A stretch of DNA of 64,000 nt. Origin: Bacillus sp. BA3. GTDB taxonomy: Bacteria; Bacillota; Bacilli; Bacillales; DSM-1321. The notes below the pieces were generated by a model. The model worked only from the letters and a program-made list of their open reading frames with translations, made no database searches and was not told where the DNA came from. Position numbers and translations under genes: made by a program. Shown here piece by piece: positions 62,582 to 64,000 of the stretch. Each line of letters opens with the position of its first letter. Within the stretch, counting starts at the first letter, position 1. The DNA is taken from assembly GCA_002835675.1 (NCBI GenBank), contig PIZR01000007.1, forward strand, positions 142,287 through 206,286, in the 5' to 3' direction.

Positions 62582-63181
62582 TTATATGGCAAAATGGTGA
62601 CCGCCGATTATTTTGATTACATCTAATTGTTTCATCCATTCGCTGTCCGAAATGCTAGGATTCCAAAAATACAATGCATCATTTGTATAGCCATGAATCG
62701 CCAATGCTTCATTGACAGCTTTCTTGGCGTCATCTCCTGCTGGTTTATTTATACTGCCATCACCAACAGGCGAGAATTGGTTTTTTTGATAGATGACTTC
62801 CCGTACCGTATCAGGAAATTCATCGCTATCAAGGCGATTCAAAACAACTCCTGCCACCTCGACCTTACCTCTGTATGGCTCCCCTTTAGCTTCTGCATGC
62901 ACAAGCCTTGCTAATAATTCTTTATCTTTTTCATTCATTACATGTGGAATAATCAATGTTTTACCGGGCTCGGCAACATTATTTACATTATTATTGACTT
63001 CTTTTAACTTACCGATTGGAACACCGTGCTGCTTCGCAATATCCCATATCGATTCACCTTGTTTAATGACATGTTTGGTTGATCCATCCGAAGCTTTACT
63101 GGTCGTTCCCTTAGGAAAAGCTATCCCAAGTATGATGACACTTAGAGTCATTATCACAGTTATTATAACTGATAATTTCAT
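62582..63181 (-). CDS. LysM-containing cell wall hydrolase (SleB/CwlJ-type domain)
   Basis: A 199-residue secreted protein: N-terminal hydrophobic signal (LSVIITVIMTLSVIILGIAF), a LysM domain at about 38-80 (VIKQGESIWDIAKQHGVPIG, KTLIIPHV), and a hydrolase_2 domain at about 85-199 (LLARLVHAEAKGEPYRGKVE, VAGVVLNR, FSPVGDGSINKPAGDD, ALYFWNPSIS). The catalytic Glu is probably in HAEAKGE. SleB relatives cleave spore cortex muramic-lactam peptidoglycan. With LysM rather than a PG_binding_1 domain, this form may act on cell or spore wall; its timing is unknown. AGGAGGTTAC precedes the ATG. Confidence 0.9.
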   Translation of the reverse strand: MKLSVIITVIMTLSVIILGIAFPKGTTSKASDGSTKHVIKQGESIWDIAKQHGVPIGKLKEVNNNVNNVAEPGKTLIIPHVMNEKDKELLARLVHAEAKGEPYRGKVEVAGVVLNRLDSDEFPDTVREVIYQKNQFSPVGDGSINKPAGDDAKKAVNEALAIHGYTNDALYFWNPSISDSEWMKQLDVIKIIGGHHFAI

Positions 63182-63286
63182 CCTGTAACCTCCTCGTTAA
63201 GCATCTTCCTAGGATAACAGACCATATGGGAGAAAACAGTGCTAAATTTTTTCCAAGGAAATGAAGGAAAAATTTTCACGGGTCTA

Positions 63287-63862
63287 TTAACTTCGAAATT
63301 TTAATGATTTCCATTCTTCCCTTAGCATTCCCATTCTGATTGAATCGTAATAATAACCATCATGATAACGGCATTTTCTCAACCTTCCCTCTACTTGCAT
63401 GCCCACCTTTTCTCCAACTGCGATCATACGTTCATTACCTGACCACGTCGTCAGACCAACCCGCTCAATCTCCATTTTTTCGAATAAATAACCTATGTAT
63501 AACATTAACGCTTCTGTTCCGTAACCGCCGTTCCAATACTCGGGCTCAAAAATCGTAATTCCGATTTCAAGCCAGCGTGAAGGTTCATGTTCCCAGTAAT
63601 ATACAACAGAGCCTATTATTTGATCGTTTTTTTCCATTAATAACTCGGAGTAAGCCCCCATTTTCTCATCATAGGTTTTATGCTTCAGTTCTTTTTCGAT
63701 ATACGTTTGGAAATCAATGAGTTCTAGAGGATAATAAGGTGCATCCCACTTTTTCCATTCTGGATCGGCTTCTCCATATTTCAGGCTCCATAAACGTTTT
63801 AAATCGGCTTGTTTAACATTCCTCAATATTACTTTGCTTCCTTCAATCCAAACATCGTCCAA
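63287..63862 (-). CDS. GNAT-family N-acetyltransferase (RimJ/RimL type)
   Basis: A protein of about 191 residues. VILRNVKQADLKRLWSLKYG opens a RimJ/RimL-like GNAT domain; the acetyl-CoA region is EYWNGGYGTEALMLYIGYLF and the end has VEGRLRKCRYHDGYYYDSIR. Substrates of this group include ribosomal proteins, other proteins and small amines. The start is uncertain: a TTG at 63862 has GGGAGG 7 bases ahead, and a GTG at 63877 is the alternative. It stands alone. Confidence 0.85.
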   Translation of the reverse strand: MDDVWIEGSKVILRNVKQADLKRLWSLKYGEADPEWKKWDAPYYPLELIDFQTYIEKELKHKTYDEKMGAYSELLMEKNDQIIGSVVYYWEHEPSRWLEIGITIFEPEYWNGGYGTEALMLYIGYLFEKMEIERVGLTTWSGNERMIAVGEKVGMQVEGRLRKCRYHDGYYYDSIRMGMLREEWKSLKFRS

Positions 63863-63901
63863 TCCGCTTCCTCCCACTTCATCCTTGCCATACCTTCCAT
63901 T

Positions 63902-64000
63902 TTACCGGTCGACACATAATTTTATAAAATATTGCCTTTCTCTGGGACCATCGAATTCACAAAAATATACACCCTGCCATGTACCAAGGATTAAGCTCCC
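63902..64000 (-). CDS. C-terminal end of a YjbQ (UPF0047) family protein, cut by the window edge
   Basis: Only the last 32 codons are present: [20 protein letters not shown] and then an end FIKLCVDR. [16 protein letters not shown] is the conserved C-terminal signature of the YjbQ/UPF0047 family, which has a jelly-roll-like fold; some members are reported to have thiamin phosphate synthase activity. The start lies beyond position 64000. Confidence 0.88.
   Translation of the reverse strand, partial: GSLILGTWQGVYFCEFDGPRERQYFIKLCVDR

Overview
The window reads as a chromosome segment of an aerobic, endospore-forming member of the Bacillaceae. The evidence is a gerK-type germination operon, CotF-like spore coat genes around adhB, a SleB-type cortex hydrolase, an RsbR-type stress protein, a YuaF/FloT flotillin pair behind a SigW-type promoter, BioY behind a BirA box, and GGAGG ribosome sites nearly everywhere. 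Gene content resembles the Peribacillus (Bacillus simplex) group, but that placement is an impression. There are no rRNA, tRNA, CRISPR, phage or transposase genes.

Layout. 1-6 kb: a minus-strand formate dehydrogenase operon (fdhA, a DUF1641 gene, an HMA-like gene without cysteines, a 43-residue CxxC protein), a small plus-strand gene and a stand-alone moaA. 6-7 kb: a broken GntP-type permease. 7.3-15.6 kb: a minus-strand operon of two aldehyde dehydrogenases, two iron-type alcohol dehydrogenases and an MFS permease, divergent from a GntR/FCD regulator. 16.3-18.8 kb: adhB with two divergent pairs of CotF-like coat genes. 19.3-22.6 kb: two sigma-54 activators. 23-32 kb: a molybdenum hydroxylase cluster (small, FAD and large subunits, MobA-like and XdhC-like maturation factors, an AraC-type response regulator, a CoA ligase, an enoyl-CoA hydratase). 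32.8-39.8 kb: a UbiX / MHS permease / ALDH / ADH / R2lox / UbiD operon. 40.3-46.6 kb: two BenE-type permeases around a coxG-like / CoA ligase / enoyl-CoA hydratase operon. 47-64 kb: housekeeping and stress genes (RsbR, gerK operon, M28 peptidase, flotillin pair, bioY, YusW lipoprotein, hemolysin III, ArsR regulator, SleB, GNAT, YjbQ).

How the genes fit together. Positions 7-47 kb look like a catabolic island for carboxylic and aromatic acids: import (BenE, MHS, MFS), CoA activation, hydration or side-chain cleavage, Mo-dependent hydroxylation, alcohol and aldehyde oxidation, and prenyl-FMN-dependent decarboxylation. MoaA, MobA and XdhC supply or insert the molybdenum cofactor used by the hydroxylase and by formate dehydrogenase. 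Strong cre matches lie upstream of three of these units, which suggests carbon catabolite repression. Substrates cannot be read from sequence.

The most interesting signals are: (1) an R2-like ligand-binding oxidase with all its metal and cross-link residues, inside an aromatic decarboxylase operon; (2) a duplicated coxG/ligase/hydratase module in which the ligases have diverged, one coxG and its cre have decayed, yet the hydratases remain about 99% identical in DNA; (3) a 610-bp displaced flotillin fragment that lost 123 bp between short direct repeats; (4) a four-copy 16-bp palindromic array in front of an ArsR/DUF2087 gene; (5) an uncharacterised pair of small proteins at the end of the formate dehydrogenase operon.
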